Both the position numbers and the translations under genes were made by a program. Positions 6,887 to 16,368 of a stretch of 57,354 bases of DNA are shown in pieces. The first letter of the stretch is position 1; every line of letters starts with the position of its first letter. The stretch lies in contig DBFD01000056.1 in assembly GCA_002294185.1 (NCBI GenBank), positions 1-57,354 of the forward strand, read 5' to 3'. This stretch comes from Paracoccus sp. UBA889 (lineage in GTDB: Bacteria; Pseudomonadota; Alphaproteobacteria; Rhodobacterales; Rhodobacteraceae). The notes under the pieces were generated by a model. That model worked only from the letters and a program-made list of their open reading frames with translations. It made no database searches and had not been told where the DNA came from.

Positions 6887-7969
6887 GTGAAGGTTCATTT
6901 TTCTCAGGACGTTGCGGCTCCGATCGTTCAGAGTGCCAACACTCTTGTCCAGACATGGCCTTCCGCGTCCATCATGCAGAACGCTGTCTGGCCCAAGATC
7001 GCCGCACCCTCGCAGATTCAATCCTATCGTTATTTCGTTTGCTCCGACAAGGTTGGGGATGTCGTTTCCGCAGGATGGGTTCGCCTGACCAGGCTTTATC
7101 GCGGACGATTCTCCGCATCGCTCAAGAGGGGGCCGTGCACCCGGACGCCGGAGGATCTGGCACGGATCATGCCGGCGCTTGAAGATGCTCTTTATCGCAT
7201 GGGCGCCATTTCGGTGGCGGTGAATCCGCATTGGCAGGATGAGGATGCCGAGACCTGCGAAGACGTCTTGATGCGCGGCGGCTATGCCAGGGTGCCATCG
7301 GACGAGCAGACGTTGCCGAGCGCGACGGCATTGATCGACCTGGATGGATCCGAGGACGCGCTTTTGGGCAGCTTTTCGCAGCGACGGCGGCGGGACCTGC
7401 GCAGTTCCGGAGGCACGGAGGTCGAGGTGCGCCCCGTGGCGTCGTTGGCCGAATCGTCACGGCTGAGCGAGATCATGCGGGAAATGGCCCGGACGACCGG
7501 GTTGGAGATCGATGGGCAGCATGATTTTTCTGCCCATTTCCGCGTGCTTCAAGCCCATCCGGGCTTGGGAACGATGAATGCTGCGCTGGTCGATGGAAAG
7601 ATTATCGGCGGTTCGGTCAGCTATCGCGAGGCGCAGCGCAGCTATGCGCTGCTTGTTGCCACGTCACCGGGTATGCGCGGCGGCCGCAGCACGTCGCTGT
7701 ACTGGCAGAATATCCTGGATGCCAAGCGGCAGGGCAGCAATGTGCTTGATCTGGTGGGCTATCCTGACCCGCGTCTGTCGGGATCCGGCGAGGCTGCGGG
7801 ACGTCAGGAATTCAAAGACAGCTTCCGTCCCCGGATCGTGACGCTGCCGCCGATCATGAAGAAGGTGCTGCGCCCCGTCGAGGCAAGGGCCTATCGCGAG
7901 TTGAGGCGTCTCTATCGCCGCTCTCGCTGGAAGACGCAGATAAAGGCGATCATCCACCGATCAGCATGA
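6887..7969 (+). CDS. FemAB-like peptidyl/aminoacyl transferase (GNAT fold)
   Basis: This 360-residue protein resembles FemAB-related proteins found in polysaccharide loci. The C-terminal half has the recognisable pattern LDLDGSEDALLGSFSQRRRRDLRSS near residue 145 and, further on, ALLVATSPGMRGGRSTSLYWQNILDAKRQGSNVLDLVGYPDP, typical of the acetyltransferase_6 domain. The GTG start at 6887 follows GGGGGA. True FemX/A/B enzymes transfer amino acids to lipid II. Relatives in exopolysaccharide clusters have no settled role, perhaps aminoacylation of the polymer or of its lipid carrier. Its last nine bases overlap the convergent glycosyltransferase gene. Confidence 0.65.
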   Translation: MKVHFSQDVAAPIVQSANTLVQTWPSASIMQNAVWPKIAAPSQIQSYRYFVCSDKVGDVVSAGWVRLTRLYRGRFSASLKRGPCTRTPEDLARIMPALEDALYRMGAISVAVNPHWQDEDAETCEDVLMRGGYARVPSDEQTLPSATALIDLDGSEDALLGSFSQRRRRDLRSSGGTEVEVRPVASLAESSRLSEIMREMARTTGLEIDGQHDFSAHFRVLQAHPGLGTMNAALVDGKIIGGSVSYREAQRSYALLVATSPGMRGGRSTSLYWQNILDAKRQGSNVLDLVGYPDPRLSGSGEAAGRQEFKDSFRPRIVTLPPIMKKVLRPVEARAYRELRRLYRRSRWKTQIKAIIHRSA

Positions 7970-9061
7970 CGGCCCCAGAAGGTCCGAGAATGCGGATTCG
8001 TAGGCTTCCACCGCGGCCGTGACGGTGAAGTCGCCGGCGACTTGCCGGCCGGCCGCCACATAGGACCGACGAAGCTCTGCATCCGCCGTCACCTCGATCA
8101 GTGCTCGGCCGAAATCTGCCGCCGTGTGACGTCGCACCAGCCTTCCGGCCTTGCCGTCACGCAAAAGCACCTTCGGCCCGACCGGGCAATCGACGCTGAT
8201 CACCGGCACCCCCGCCGCCATGGCTTCGACGATCGCGTTTCCGAAGCCTTCCCGGCGCGAGGTGCACAAGAAGAGATGGGCGTTTCCGAGCCGCTGGGGA
8301 ACATCGCTCGCAAAGCCCGGCAGCGAGACGGAATTTCTCAGGTCATGACTGTCGACGACGCTTTCCAGGCGGGCGCGATCGGGCCCTTCACCGATGATCT
8401 CCAGGGTTGCCCCCGGCCTCTGCTTGCGCAGCACGGCAAAGGCCTCGATCATCAGGTCAAAGCGCTTCACTTCGGCCAGTCGCCCGACGCTGACAAGTTT
8501 CGTGGCATTTTCCGGAATATTGCCGGGCGGCTGGATTTCCTCGACAACCGGATTGCGCAGACATCGGAATGGCGGGCATCGATTGCCCAGAATATCTTTC
8601 AGCTCATCCCCGATTTCGGCCAGCGGCGCCACGGCGAGATCGGCCAGCGGATAGGTTCCGCGCAGACCCAGAAGCCGCAACTGCCGCCATTTGGATTCAG
8701 CCAGATTTCCGGAAAGGGGCGTATGTTCGCTGATTACCGATCTGCATCTGGCGAGTTTTGCCGCGGCAGCGGCATAAATGTTGGTGGCGGTCGTGGCGGT
8801 ATAAACTGCGTGCACCCGCTGGCGCCGCAGATGCCATGCAATTTCCGCTATACACGACGGCGCACGCCGATTGCGAAGCACAATGACAGGCGTGTCCTTC
8901 AGCAGATCCAGAAACTCGCCTTCCTGGCGCTGCAGGATGACCAACGGTTCGAAGACGTCGCGGCGCAGGCTGCGAATCAGGGTGACGCAAAGCCGTTCGA
9001 CGCCACCGTGCCGGAGGTGCGGCAGGAAGAACGCCACCCGTTTGGGATCAACGCCCTTCAT
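7961..9061 (-). CDS. GT4-family glycosyltransferase
   Basis: This 366-residue enzyme should add a sugar during exopolysaccharide assembly in the cytoplasm. The N-terminal Rossmann fold begins RVAFFLPHLRHGGVERL, as in GT4 enzymes. The C-terminal nucleotide-sugar domain has LVSVGRLAEVKRFDLMIEAF, LEIIGEGPDR and the E-x7-E motif in SRREGFGNAIVEAMAAGVP. I prefer the ATG at 9061 because it places the first strand at the usual distance from the start. No clear ribosome site is visible, and the frame extends to a GTG at 9130. It is the only gene of this block on the minus strand between plus-strand genes. Confidence 0.85.
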   Translation of the reverse strand: MKGVDPKRVAFFLPHLRHGGVERLCVTLIRSLRRDVFEPLVILQRQEGEFLDLLKDTPVIVLRNRRAPSCIAEIAWHLRRQRVHAVYTATTATNIYAAAAAKLARCRSVISEHTPLSGNLAESKWRQLRLLGLRGTYPLADLAVAPLAEIGDELKDILGNRCPPFRCLRNPVVEEIQPPGNIPENATKLVSVGRLAEVKRFDLMIEAFAVLRKQRPGATLEIIGEGPDRARLESVVDSHDLRNSVSLPGFASDVPQRLGNAHLFLCTSRREGFGNAIVEAMAAGVPVISVDCPVGPKVLLRDGKAGRLVRRHTAADFGRALIEVTADAELRRSYVAAGRQVAGDFTVTAAVEAYESAFSDLLGPSC

Positions 9062-9541
9062 GAGCACAAATACGCGATCTGGACCAGGAAATTCGTCGCC
9101 GCGGGTCCGATGTGCATGTTCCTCAACCACAATTCATCCACACAAGGTCCACTTTCCGCTTCGTTCAGGCAAGCGAAATCGTGCCGCCATCTTGCTGCAT
9201 CTGGCAAGAATCGGCCTTTTCAGCCAGCATCCGCCGGCGCCCGGTTGCACCGCGACCGCAGTTTTGTCAGGCGCTAACTCGGTTTCCGAGTGCTGTGGTT
9301 GATCGAAAGCCAGACTGTGCTGCCGACGACCGTGTCACCGGCGCCGCAGGCGAGAAAGGATCGCTCGTCGTTTCCGACCTCGTGCAGTCGACTATGGCGA
9401 GAGCGTGCCTGGGCGCATCTCGTCCGTAAAGCTGTCTTGCGCCTGCGCAGCCAGAATTTTGTTTCCCACAGTTTCAGGTTTGTTTTTGGACGACACCAAG
9501 AGAATGGCAGATGCCATATCACGAAATGACAAGGAACTACA
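9062..9541. other. 480-bp divergent intergenic region
   Basis: This region separates the minus-strand glycosyltransferase from the plus-strand beta-helix gene. It should hold both promoters. Several short open frames cross it but none has protein-like composition or a ribosome site. AAGGA lies just before the ATG at 9542. I see no repeat or hairpin worth naming. Confidence 0.4.
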
Positions 9542-10690
9542 ATGCCGCAATACGACAATATTATCGAGAACGTCACCTACAACAGCACCCTGCGCCTGAC
9601 CGGCAGTGAATGGGATAACACGCTGGTGCGCAACGTCGTGATCGAGAATGTCAATGGAAACGGTGCGCTGCTTCGGGACGTCGATAATGTCACCTTCGAA
9701 AACGTCACCATCAGAAATGTCAGCGGAGATGGAATCAAACTGAGCACCCAGGGTTCGACATCGAACGTCGTCATCTCGAACAGTGACATATCCCGGGTTG
9801 GAGAAGACGGGATCAACGCCGGACAGCGATACGAGCAGGGGGTATCGCATCCGGGACTTCAGATCATCGGCAACACCATCGACCAGACCGGCCTGAACGG
9901 TGGCAATGACGGCCTGCGGCACGGTATCTATGTCCAGAGTCGCGATGTCCTGATCCAAGACAATCGCGTGACCAATTCAGAGGATGGAAACGGCATCTCT
10001 GTGCGCAGTTCCGGCATCGTCAAGGACAATTATGTCGAAGGCTCGAATGACAGCGGGATTGCGTATTTCGCGGATCACATGGGCAGCGACGGCACCCTTC
10101 GGATCGAAGGCAACACGGTGGTCGACAGCGGCTATGGCAACGGCCGTTCGGATATCGACCTTCTGTCGGTTCCGAACCAGAACTATCGCGTCGATTCCTT
10201 CATCATCAACTCCAACAATCTGGAGAGGGGCGCCGCGGGCGTGCGCATCGGAAATGGCTATAACGACGCCGTTGTCGACATCAACGGAAACGTTACCGGA
10301 ACCGGAACCATCAGCAGTGACAGCGGCAGCGAAAGGCCCGTTTCGGCGCCGGCCGTCGATGACGGCCTGTCGTCCTCGACGATCCAGGGAGATAACGGCA
10401 GCAATATCCTTCGCGGAACCTCGAACGACGACAGCTTCTACGGACTGGCCGGTGCCGATGTCTTTGTCATGGCAAAAGGCGGCGGGACCGATACGATCGA
10501 GGATTTCCAGCCGGGCGTTGACCGGGTTTTCGTCTACGGGTTCAACAACGCAAACTCGGTCGGCGATCTGCTTTCGCTCGTAAGCGAACGGGACGGCGAC
10601 ACGGTGCTCTCCTTCGGAAATGGCGACAATCTCGTCTTCGCCGACACCAACCTGAACGAATTTTCGTCGGGCGATTTCCTTTTTGGCTAA
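9542..10690 (+). CDS. secreted beta-helix protein with RTX/hemolysin-type C-terminus
   Basis: This 382-residue protein has two parts. Residues 1 to about 260 are a right-handed parallel beta-helix with repeated N-x-h-h-x-N-x-h turns (NVTFENVTIRNVSGDGIKL, VLIQDNRVTNSEDGNGISV), as in polysaccharide lyases, epimerases and glycosidases. Residues about 280-382 resemble the C-terminal RTX serralysin-type domain (GDNGSNILRGTSNDDSFYGL, ADVFVMAKGGGTDTIEDFQPG). There is no N-terminal signal peptide, which with the RTX tail suggests type I secretion. The transporter is not in this window. In this locus it probably cleaves or remodels the exopolysaccharide outside the cell; no catalytic residues could be assigned. 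Confidence 0.8.
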   Translation: MPQYDNIIENVTYNSTLRLTGSEWDNTLVRNVVIENVNGNGALLRDVDNVTFENVTIRNVSGDGIKLSTQGSTSNVVISNSDISRVGEDGINAGQRYEQGVSHPGLQIIGNTIDQTGLNGGNDGLRHGIYVQSRDVLIQDNRVTNSEDGNGISVRSSGIVKDNYVEGSNDSGIAYFADHMGSDGTLRIEGNTVVDSGYGNGRSDIDLLSVPNQNYRVDSFIINSNNLERGAAGVRIGNGYNDAVVDINGNVTGTGTISSDSGSERPVSAPAVDDGLSSSTIQGDNGSNILRGTSNDDSFYGLAGADVFVMAKGGGTDTIEDFQPGVDRVFVYGFNNANSVGDLLSLVSERDGDTVLSFGNGDNLVFADTNLNEFSSGDFLFG

Positions 10691-10697
10691 GTCCTGA

Positions 10698-10726
10698 CCC
10701 CGCGTCCCGTCGGTTTCCCGGCGGGG
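10698..10726 (+). terminator. possible stem-loop after the beta-helix gene
   Basis: CCCCGC (10698-10703) pairs with GCGGGG (10721-10726) eight bases after the stop codon of the preceding gene. No T-run follows, so this is a weak or Rho-assisted terminator at best. Confidence 0.35.
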
Positions 10727-10804
10727 CGCATCCCCCCTGCGACGCTGATCGCCATATGGTCATCCCGCCCTGTTCTGCGCGTGCGGACGAGTGAAGGCTT
10801 GACT

Positions 10805-10819
10805 TGCAGCATGGCTGCA
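10805..10819 (+). promoter_or_regulatory. inverted repeat upstream of the export operon
   Basis: TGCAGC-ATG-GCTGCA is a perfect 6+3+6 inverted repeat placed 50 bp before the Wza-like start codon. It abuts a TTGACT hexamer (10799-10804) that could be a -35 box, although no good -10 follows at 17 bp. It is a candidate operator for the exopolysaccharide operon. Confidence 0.35.
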
Positions 10820-10869
10820 CGTCACGCTCTGTTACGGTTTGTGCGGTAGCTTGGTGGGTGGAAAACCTG

Positions 10870-12078
10870 ATGTTCAGAGTCTCGCGTTGGGCCATTCTGC
10901 CTGTCGTCGCACTGGGTCCGATCCTTCTGACGCCGCCCGCCCTGGCCGACGAATATCTCATCAGTCCCGGCGATGAGCTTGATCTGTCGGTCTTTGCCCG
11001 CCCCGATCTGTCGCGCATCTATCGGGTTCGATCGGACGGGACGATCTCGATGCATATTGTCGGCACGATTCCCGCCGCCGGACGCACGCCGGCGAAGCTC
11101 GAGCAGGAAGTCGAGGCACTTCTGGCGACCGCGTTCTCGGATTCGGAATCGGTGACGCTGGAAGTGGCGTCCTACGTGCCGATCATCGTATCGGGCGACG
11201 TTGAAAACCCGGGCAATGTCCCGTTTCAAGCCGGGATCGACGTGCGCTCTGCCGTGGCGATCAGTGGCGGAATGGCCGATCCGGCAAATCTTGACAATAC
11301 CAGCAGCCGGATGCGCGTATCTGACGAGTTGGCCAATGCCGAGGTTCTGTCCAAGCGGCTGGCCGCGCTGCAGGTGACGCGTGCGCGCCTGATCGCCGCG
11401 CGCGACGGCGATACGACGATGGAAATCAGCGACGAGGTCCAGAAGCAGCTGGATGAAAACCAGGCCGAGCCACTGGTGACTGCGGCAGCCACGCTGCTTG
11501 CCGCGCTTGGCGAGGTTCAGGACGCGCGCCGCCAGGCACAGGGCGACCAGCTCCGGCTGGCGCGGGAAGAGGCCGAGGCCTTCGCCGAGCGTCGCACATT
11601 GTTGAACAACCAGCTCGACACGCTTCTCAAGGCTCTGGCCGATCAGCAAAATCTGCGCGACCGCGGCCTTGCGCGGTCGGATCGCGTGGTCCAGTTGACC
11701 CTGGACACGTCCCGCCTGCGCGTTGACATCCTCGAATCGATCGGCCTGGAAGCGGCCGCGCGACAGAAACTTGAACGCGCGGCTTCGGCGCCGGCCACGG
11801 ATGAGACACAGTTGCGGGCAGACCTCTCGGGGCTTCTTGCCGAGACCGAGGCCGCGATCCTGGAAACGTCCACCCGGCTTGAGCGATCCCGTGCCTTCGT
11901 GCGCGAATTCGCAAGCAGCGCCGACATCGCCGAAGAGTTCGATGTAAGCGTGACCTATCGCATCTATCGCCGGAACGGCGAGGCCACCGAGGTGGTCGAG
12001 GCAGGGCCCGATACCCGGCTTCACCCCGGCGACGGTCTGGAGGTGGTGCGCATGGTCGATATCCCTGGGGCGCCGTGA
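10870..12078 (+). CDS. Wza/GumB-like outer-membrane polysaccharide export protein
   Basis: This 402-residue secreted protein would form or gate the outer-membrane exit for the polymer. The ATG at 10870 begins a signal peptide (WAILPVVALGPILL, cleavage near ALADEY). The poly_export domain follows at once: YLISPGDELDLSVF and RVRSDGTISMHIVGTIPAAG, then a SLBB-like VSGDVENPGNVPFQAG. Residues about 165-360 are a long Glu/Ala/Leu-rich coiled coil, more like the extended periplasmic region of GumB/ExoF-type proteins than compact Wza. There is no lipobox cysteine, so it is not an obvious lipoprotein. It is the first gene of an operon of eight, with starts and stops mostly overlapping. Confidence 0.85.
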   Translation: MFRVSRWAILPVVALGPILLTPPALADEYLISPGDELDLSVFARPDLSRIYRVRSDGTISMHIVGTIPAAGRTPAKLEQEVEALLATAFSDSESVTLEVASYVPIIVSGDVENPGNVPFQAGIDVRSAVAISGGMADPANLDNTSSRMRVSDELANAEVLSKRLAALQVTRARLIAARDGDTTMEISDEVQKQLDENQAEPLVTAAATLLAALGEVQDARRQAQGDQLRLAREEAEAFAERRTLLNNQLDTLLKALADQQNLRDRGLARSDRVVQLTLDTSRLRVDILESIGLEAAARQKLERAASAPATDETQLRADLSGLLAETEAAILETSTRLERSRAFVREFASSADIAEEFDVSVTYRIYRRNGEATEVVEAGPDTRLHPGDGLEVVRMVDIPGAP

Positions 12079-13436
12079 TGTGGGGCGGGGTTTTCGCGGG
12101 TTGCGCCGCTTTCTTGGCGATCGTGGCTTCACCGGTCATGGCCGATGTTGATCTGGCGAAACTGAGTGTCACACCAAACCCACGGCTGGGTCTGGCCTTT
12201 CCCGGTTCGCAAACCCGCTATTACAGAGCCATCGCCGAGGCCGGGATCGGCGTGACCCGTCTGTCGGCTTCCTGGAGCCGGATCGAGCCGCGCCAGGGTC
12301 GTTTCGACTTCGTCGGCCTGGACCAACGTGTAAAGGCGCTTCAGGATCTTGGCATTCAGCCGTTCCTCACCTTTGAATCCGACGCCGATTGGGCAACCGA
12401 CAAGGCCACGCAAAAGGTCAAGAACGCAATGCCCACCGACCTGGGATTGTGGCAAAGGTTTATCCGGACCGTCGTGGACCGCTATGATGGTGACGGGACG
12501 GGCGACATGCCGGGTCTGCGGTTTCCGGTCCGCTATTATCAGGCCGCGAACGAATGGATCAGCGACAGCAACCGCTCGGGTGGCTGGGCCGCCTCGCCGG
12601 ACGATCTGATCTCTTACGTCAATGTCGCGCAGGCGGCGGTCAAAGCCGAAGACCCGGACGCGATCTTCGTGATGGGCGGCATCGCCTCGTTCAATTCCGA
12701 TGTGCTGGTGGTGCAGCAGGAGCGCAAGAATATCGAGGTTCGCCAAAGCTGGAGCAAGACGTCCGAGACCGTTCTTTCGCAAGCGCAGATGCTTGGCCCC
12801 GAGATCCGCGCCATCATCGTCGACAAGGTTCTGCCCGTTCTGAAACGCAGCAGGTACGATATCGCGTCGGTGCATCTCTACGGTCCCGAATCGCGTGACA
12901 TCGACCGGCTGACGCTGGTGCGAAGGCTTTCGGGACGTCCTGTCCTTTCGACCGAATGCGGCGGCCCGACGCTTGATTACGGCGGGACCTATACACCCGA
13001 AGCGCATTTTAGGGCGGTCATCCAGCGCAACCTGAATGTCTTGTCGACCGGCGCGCCATTCTGTTTGTGGTTCCGTCTGGGAGAAGGTCCCGGCGCGACA
13101 TACGGCAATACCCGCACCGCGCTGTATGAAGGGCCCGGGCGACCGAAGCCCGGCGTTTTCGCCTATCGCCTGCTGTCGCGCCTGATCGATCCCCAGGCTC
13201 AGGTCCGCCGCGAGGCTGACGGGCTTTTTGTCATACGGCGTGGCGACGCGACGCAGATTTCGGTCGCCTGGGGTCCGGCTGCGCGCACCTTGCGCGATCA
13301 GGCACGCGGTCAGGGGGCCGATATCCTGTGCCTCGCCGAACCCGGTCGTGGCCTTCTGGCCGCTGACCCCGGACGCTGCAAGGCCGATGCGATGACCCTC
13401 TCCGGTTCCGGACTGAACGCGATCCTCTCTCCTTAG
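12078..13436 (+). CDS. secreted glycoside hydrolase (TIM-barrel, GH5/GH39-like)
   Basis: This 452-residue protein has an N-terminal signal peptide (MWGGVFAGCAAFLAIVASP, cleavage near VMADVD) and a TIM-barrel glycosidase fold. RLSASWSRIEPRQGRFDF is typical of clan GH-A entry strands. The acid/base Glu is probably in YYQAANEWIS (near residue 155), and the nucleophile Glu in VLSTECGGP (near residue 295). The family number cannot be fixed by eye. Its ATG overlaps the stop codon of the export gene, so they are translationally coupled. A periplasmic glycosidase in an exopolysaccharide operon usually trims or releases polymer, comparable in role to ExoK or PslG. Confidence 0.75.
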   Translation: MWGGVFAGCAAFLAIVASPVMADVDLAKLSVTPNPRLGLAFPGSQTRYYRAIAEAGIGVTRLSASWSRIEPRQGRFDFVGLDQRVKALQDLGIQPFLTFESDADWATDKATQKVKNAMPTDLGLWQRFIRTVVDRYDGDGTGDMPGLRFPVRYYQAANEWISDSNRSGGWAASPDDLISYVNVAQAAVKAEDPDAIFVMGGIASFNSDVLVVQQERKNIEVRQSWSKTSETVLSQAQMLGPEIRAIIVDKVLPVLKRSRYDIASVHLYGPESRDIDRLTLVRRLSGRPVLSTECGGPTLDYGGTYTPEAHFRAVIQRNLNVLSTGAPFCLWFRLGEGPGATYGNTRTALYEGPGRPKPGVFAYRLLSRLIDPQAQVRREADGLFVIRRGDATQISVAWGPAARTLRDQARGQGADILCLAEPGRGLLAADPGRCKADAMTLSGSGLNAILSP

Positions 13437-13450
13437 GCGGTTTTCATTTC

Positions 13451-15130
13451 ATGCTCGATCACTACAGAGAATTGCTGCGCCATTTCTGGAAGACCATCGT
13501 GATCGGCGCGCTGGTCGCGGGTGGCCTGACCCTGGCCCTGTCGATGCTGCTTCTGCGAGCGGCGCCGATCTACGAGGCTTCGGTGACGCTGAACATGCAG
13601 CCTTCCACGGAAGAGCTTCGCTTCAACAGCAGCTTTCTCGGCGTCAGCCAGTTCAACCCGGCCACGATCATCGCGCAGACCCATATCGAACGGCTGCTGT
13701 CGCGCAAGGTCGCCGGCCGCGCCATCGACATTCTGACAGAGGAAGCCGGCGGCACGCTGCAAATCGAGCCTCCTACCGCCTTCAGGCGATTCAAGGCTGC
13801 GGTCTGGCGCTGGTACAACATTCTCAACTTCGGCTACTTCCAGCCTCAACCCGTCAGAGAAACCTATATCAGCGACCTCCTCGGCGCCACCAAGGTCGAG
13901 ACCGTCGAGGGTTCGTATATTCTTCTGGTGTCGGTATCTCACAGCGATCCCGCCCTGGCCGCCCGCGCAGCCAACGCGCTGGCGCAGGCCTATGTGGACC
14001 AAACCCGCGATGAGTTTCGCACCGATGCGGCCCAGGTCGACGAAACCCTTCAGAACGTGATCGCCGCGCGCGAGAAGGATCTGGCCAGATACGCGGCAGA
14101 ATACCAGAACACGGCCAGCAATTTCGGCATCACCAACCTTGATCAGGAACGATCCATCATGCTTGACACGCGCGCGGCCGCCCGCGCCGCGTTGCAGAAT
14201 GCCGAGGTCGAACTGGCCCTTCTGGATACGACGATCGCCTCGCTCGAGGCTTCGATCACGCGCGCCTCGGATGCCGAAACGGTGCGCCAGTTGCGACAGA
14301 CCCTGGCGGAAACACAGGCTTCCCGCGCCGGGAACGAGGCCCGGCTGCAATTCCGCAGCCAGCGGGTCTCGGATGCTGATCAGGCTCTGCGAGAACTGAA
14401 AACGGCCGGCGAGGCGCTGGCACAGATCGAACAGCGCATCACCGAGACCGAGGCCGATCTCACCGAACTGCAAAATCGTCAGGTGGCCGCAGGGGTCGCG
14501 CGCGAGGCGCAGTTGTCGCAGATCCGGACCATCGATTCTGCAAGCGTTCCCGTCTATCCGAAATTTCCCAAGGTTCTGATAAACACGATCGTGGCCACCA
14601 TCCTCGGCAGCATCCTGGTGCTGGTTCCGATTGTCGCGATGGACGTGCTGGGCGATCGTGCCCGAACATCAGAGGATCTGCGCAGGACCCTTGGCACCCG
14701 CGTCCTGCCGCCGGTCACGCGAAGGCTTCTGCGCCAGGCCCGGCGCTATCTCGATGGCGGCAAGCCGGGCACGGCACTGCAGCGCTATGCCCATGCAGTC
14801 GGGCGGCGCTTCGTTTCGGACAGCCCCCACCGCTGGCCGTCCAAGGCGCTTCTTGTCACCGCATTCGGCACGCAGGCCGATGTCACGGCCCTGCATGACC
14901 TTTTCAAGGCGGTGCTGAAGATCGCCGCACCGACTGCTGCCGATGGCGGTGTTCCCGAGGCGGTCGAATTGCCGCCGATCGCGCGGATCGCGGATTGGAG
15001 CGTCTACAAGGATCGCCAGGTGGTGGTCGGCCTGCGCTCTGGCGTCGTGGATCGCGACGAACTGAACGCCCTTGGCCGCAGCGATGCGGTCGCGTCAGGG
15101 CCGGTATCCTATGCGACCTTGCTGCCATGA
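13451..15130 (+). CDS. Wzz/GumC-like polysaccharide copolymerase with kinase-like remnant
   Basis: This 559-residue inner-membrane protein should control chain length and link polymerisation to export. Two membrane segments flank a periplasmic coiled-coil region: about residues 16-36 (IVIGALVAGGLTLALSMLLL) and about 375-400 (VLINTIVATILGSILVLVP), with the usual Pro-rich PVYPKFPK just before the second. The cytoplasmic tail of about 160 residues begins a Rossmann-like strand, KALLVTAFGTQADVTALHDL, at the position of the Walker A loop in BY-kinases. The GKT loop is absent, so it should not bind ATP. It is the third gene of the export operon and overlaps the deacetylase by ATGA. Confidence 0.82.
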   Translation: MLDHYRELLRHFWKTIVIGALVAGGLTLALSMLLLRAAPIYEASVTLNMQPSTEELRFNSSFLGVSQFNPATIIAQTHIERLLSRKVAGRAIDILTEEAGGTLQIEPPTAFRRFKAAVWRWYNILNFGYFQPQPVRETYISDLLGATKVETVEGSYILLVSVSHSDPALAARAANALAQAYVDQTRDEFRTDAAQVDETLQNVIAAREKDLARYAAEYQNTASNFGITNLDQERSIMLDTRAAARAALQNAEVELALLDTTIASLEASITRASDAETVRQLRQTLAETQASRAGNEARLQFRSQRVSDADQALRELKTAGEALAQIEQRITETEADLTELQNRQVAAGVAREAQLSQIRTIDSASVPVYPKFPKVLINTIVATILGSILVLVPIVAMDVLGDRARTSEDLRRTLGTRVLPPVTRRLLRQARRYLDGGKPGTALQRYAHAVGRRFVSDSPHRWPSKALLVTAFGTQADVTALHDLFKAVLKIAAPTAADGGVPEAVELPPIARIADWSVYKDRQVVVGLRSGVVDRDELNALGRSDAVASGPVSYATLLP

Positions 15131-16368
15131 ACCCGGTCCCGCATTCGCCGGCCGACCGCCGGACCTGCCGCAAGAAAGCCTTTCGTCGCGCGGCACTGAT
15201 CGCCCTCTGCGGCCTTGTCGCGGGCGCCGTGGGAGTTACGCTTGGTCTGCCTGCCCTGGGTCTGGTTCTTGCCCTTGCGGGTTTTCTTCTGGCGTGGCGC
15301 GCGCTGCGCAAGCCCGGTGGCGTGCCGATTCTCGTCTATCACAGCGTTTCACCCGATGCGGGCTGGCTGCCCTGGGCCAGAAACATATCGGTCCGTCCGG
15401 AAGTGCTGGATATCCACCTTCGCACCCTGCGACGCGACGGCTGGAACATCGTCTCGACCGAGGATCTGGTCGCGGCGCGCGCGAACGGTGCTTCTCTGCC
15501 CCCGCAGGCGGTGGTGCTGCAATTCGACGACGCCTATCTTGACAACTATCTTTTCGCCGCGCCGATCCTGCGCCGCCACAACGCCCCGGCGACGATCTTT
15601 GCCTCGGTGGATTTCGTCGAACCGGGCGAGGTCCCGCGGGGGGCCGACCGCTCCTGCGGACCGGAGGCCTGGCAAGGCTATATGAATGTCGCCGAGTTGC
15701 GGCATCTTGATGCCGATCCGCTTTTCGCGGTCGAGGCGCATGGCACCAACCATGCCCGCATCCCGGTTTCGGATCGGACGTCCGGGCTGGTCGGTCCTGA
15801 CTGGAAACGCCATGCCCCGCTGACCTGGGCGACCGATCCGGAAAACAAGTCGCGCTGGTTCGAGGCCGTGACACCGCCGCCTTCGCTCCGGCCCGACGCA
15901 TCTCTGCCCGAAACCGACTCGGCGCTGGCAGGCCGATGGTGGCGTGACGGCTCGGCCGAGGACGAGGCCGCGTTCCGGGCCCGCGTGTCGCAGATGCTGA
16001 GCCAGGCATACCGGGAACTGGCGGCACTTCTGGATCGTGCGCCGCGCGTCATGGCCTGGCCCTTCGATCGCTTCGATCCCGTTTCGGTCGATGCCGCGCA
16101 AGAGGCGGGTTTCGTGGCGGTCACTGGCGGTCGCCAAGACAACCGGCGCGAAGACCACGTCCCCGGCAATGGTCCCGTGATCCTCAGCCGCGTTCATCTT
16201 CAGGACCGGGCCTTCGGCGGCGGGCCGCTGTGGCTCGAGGCGCTGGCGCTGCGGGCCCGGGTCAACACCGCCGCAGGCTGGCTTGTCTGGCATCCGGTGA
16301 CGGCACTTGCCAACCGGCTGCGCCGCCGCCGGCTGGGGCCATCGGGCTATGACAGGGTGGCGTCGTGA
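15127..16368 (+). CDS. membrane-anchored polysaccharide deacetylase (NodB fold)
   Basis: This 413-residue protein probably removes acetyl groups from the polymer on the periplasmic side. Residues about 20-58 contain one or two hydrophobic helices. The NodB-like part starts with VPILVYHSV, has the metal/catalytic Asp pair in VVLQFDDAYLDN and the H-x3-H pair in EAHGTNHARI. The insert between residues 210 and 300 is longer than in typical NodB proteins. The ATG at 15127 overlaps the preceding stop (ATGA). A much longer upstream frame exists but lies inside the copolymerase gene. Confidence 0.82.
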   Translation: MNPVPHSPADRRTCRKKAFRRAALIALCGLVAGAVGVTLGLPALGLVLALAGFLLAWRALRKPGGVPILVYHSVSPDAGWLPWARNISVRPEVLDIHLRTLRRDGWNIVSTEDLVAARANGASLPPQAVVLQFDDAYLDNYLFAAPILRRHNAPATIFASVDFVEPGEVPRGADRSCGPEAWQGYMNVAELRHLDADPLFAVEAHGTNHARIPVSDRTSGLVGPDWKRHAPLTWATDPENKSRWFEAVTPPPSLRPDASLPETDSALAGRWWRDGSAEDEAAFRARVSQMLSQAYRELAALLDRAPRVMAWPFDRFDPVSVDAAQEAGFVAVTGGRQDNRREDHVPGNGPVILSRVHLQDRAFGGGPLWLEALALRARVNTAAGWLVWHPVTALANRLRRRRLGPSGYDRVAS

